From CASQEL01 sp036655975 (lineage in GTDB: Bacteria; Desulfobacterota; Desulfovibrionia; Desulfovibrionales; Desulfovibrionaceae): a stretch of 13,398 nt of DNA. The translations under genes were made by a program, and so were the position numbers. This document shows, piece by piece, positions 13,158-13,398 of the stretch (its first letter is position 1; each line of letters starts with the position of its first letter). The notes below the pieces were generated by a model. That model made no database searches. It worked only from the letters and a program-made list of their open reading frames with translations, and had not been told where the DNA came from. Where the stretch lies: the NCBI GenBank assembly GCA_036655975.1, contig JAVVPD010000061.1, positions 1-13,398 of the forward strand. The letters are read 5' to 3'.

Positions 13158-13398
13158 AGGCAAAGAGGTATAAGCCTAACCCCATGATCAGGCCACTGCA
13201 GAGCAGGGTCATAATACAGGGGCCCATAATATCGCGCACACCGAGCTTGGCAATGGCCAGCATGGGGAGGGCCCAGAAGGGCTGAATCATGTTTGTCCAT
13301 TGGTCACCATAGGCCACAGCCATACTCACCAGCCCAGGGTTGGCCCCCAATTCAAGGGCAGCGGGAATGGTGATAGGGGCTTGCACAATCCACTGTCC
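13156..13398 (-). CDS. atoE: Short-chain fatty acid transporter, C-terminal end (gene cut by window end)
   Basis: Membrane transporter of the AtoE/SCFA_trans family, predicted to move short-chain fatty acids such as acetoacetate or butyrate across the inner membrane. About 80 C-terminal residues are visible, and the frame stays open to the window edge (GQWIVQAPITIPAALELG). A GTG inside the visible part is therefore an internal codon, not the start. GDQWTNMIQPFWALPMLAIA followed by VRDIMG is a highly characteristic segment of this family, and the final part (CIMTLLCSGLIMGLGLYLF) is a membrane helix. It is convergent with thiE; its stop codon lies in the thiE terminator T run. The exact substrate is not determined. 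Confidence 0.88.
   Translation of the reverse strand, partial: GQWIVQAPITIPAALELGANPGLVSMAVAYGDQWTNMIQPFWALPMLAIAKLGVRDIMGPCIMTLLCSGLIMGLGLYLFA

Overview
The window looks like ordinary chromosomal DNA from an anaerobic, Gram-negative bacterium. The run aspS-def-fmt-DUF116-mobA, together with large MscS-type channels and HD-GYP proteins carrying a DUF3391-like N-terminus, resembles Desulfovibrio-type Desulfobacterota. This assignment rests on remembered gene order and protein style, not on a search, and the species is not determined. Base composition is moderate except for one strongly AT-rich patch at about 4290-5335. I saw no tRNA, rRNA, CRISPR array, insertion sequence or phage gene, and there is no gene-free stretch longer than 300 bases.

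Layout. Bases 1-3742 (+) form one compact, probably co-transcribed run: the 3' end of aspS, def (peptide deformylase), fmt (Met-tRNA formyltransferase), a DUF116 membrane protein with a cysteine cluster, and mobA (molybdenum cofactor guanylyltransferase). A terminator hairpin overlaps the mobA stop codon. Convergent to this run is a single membrane-bound diguanylate cyclase (3765-5234, -) with a Cache-like periplasmic sensor. It is isolated between two terminators, and its sensor half is far more AT-rich than its GGDEF half. Next on the minus strand, a large MscS-family channel (5754-8264) is followed after two bases by a small cupin gene (5404-5751).

A 196-base divergent region then holds back-to-back candidate promoters and a perfect 10-bp-arm inverted repeat. 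To its right, on the plus strand, are ridA, two tandem paralogous HD-GYP proteins (candidate c-di-GMP phosphodiesterases), a DUF362 protein that overlaps the second HD-GYP gene by ATGA, and thiE. The thiE terminator is followed by the convergent 3' end of a short-chain fatty acid transporter gene (atoE family).

How the genes work together. def and fmt form the N-formylmethionine cycle of translation initiation, next to an aminoacyl-tRNA synthetase. mobA points to bis-MGD molybdo- or tungsto-enzymes such as formate dehydrogenase. The diguanylate cyclase and the two HD-GYP proteins place one probable maker and two probable degraders of c-di-GMP within about 8 kb. I found no clearly new multi-gene system. 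The observations most worth a second look are a long hairpin that buries the ribosome binding site of the first HD-GYP gene, the compositional mosaic of the cyclase, the HD-GYP tandem duplication, and the HD-GYP/DUF362/thiE coupling.
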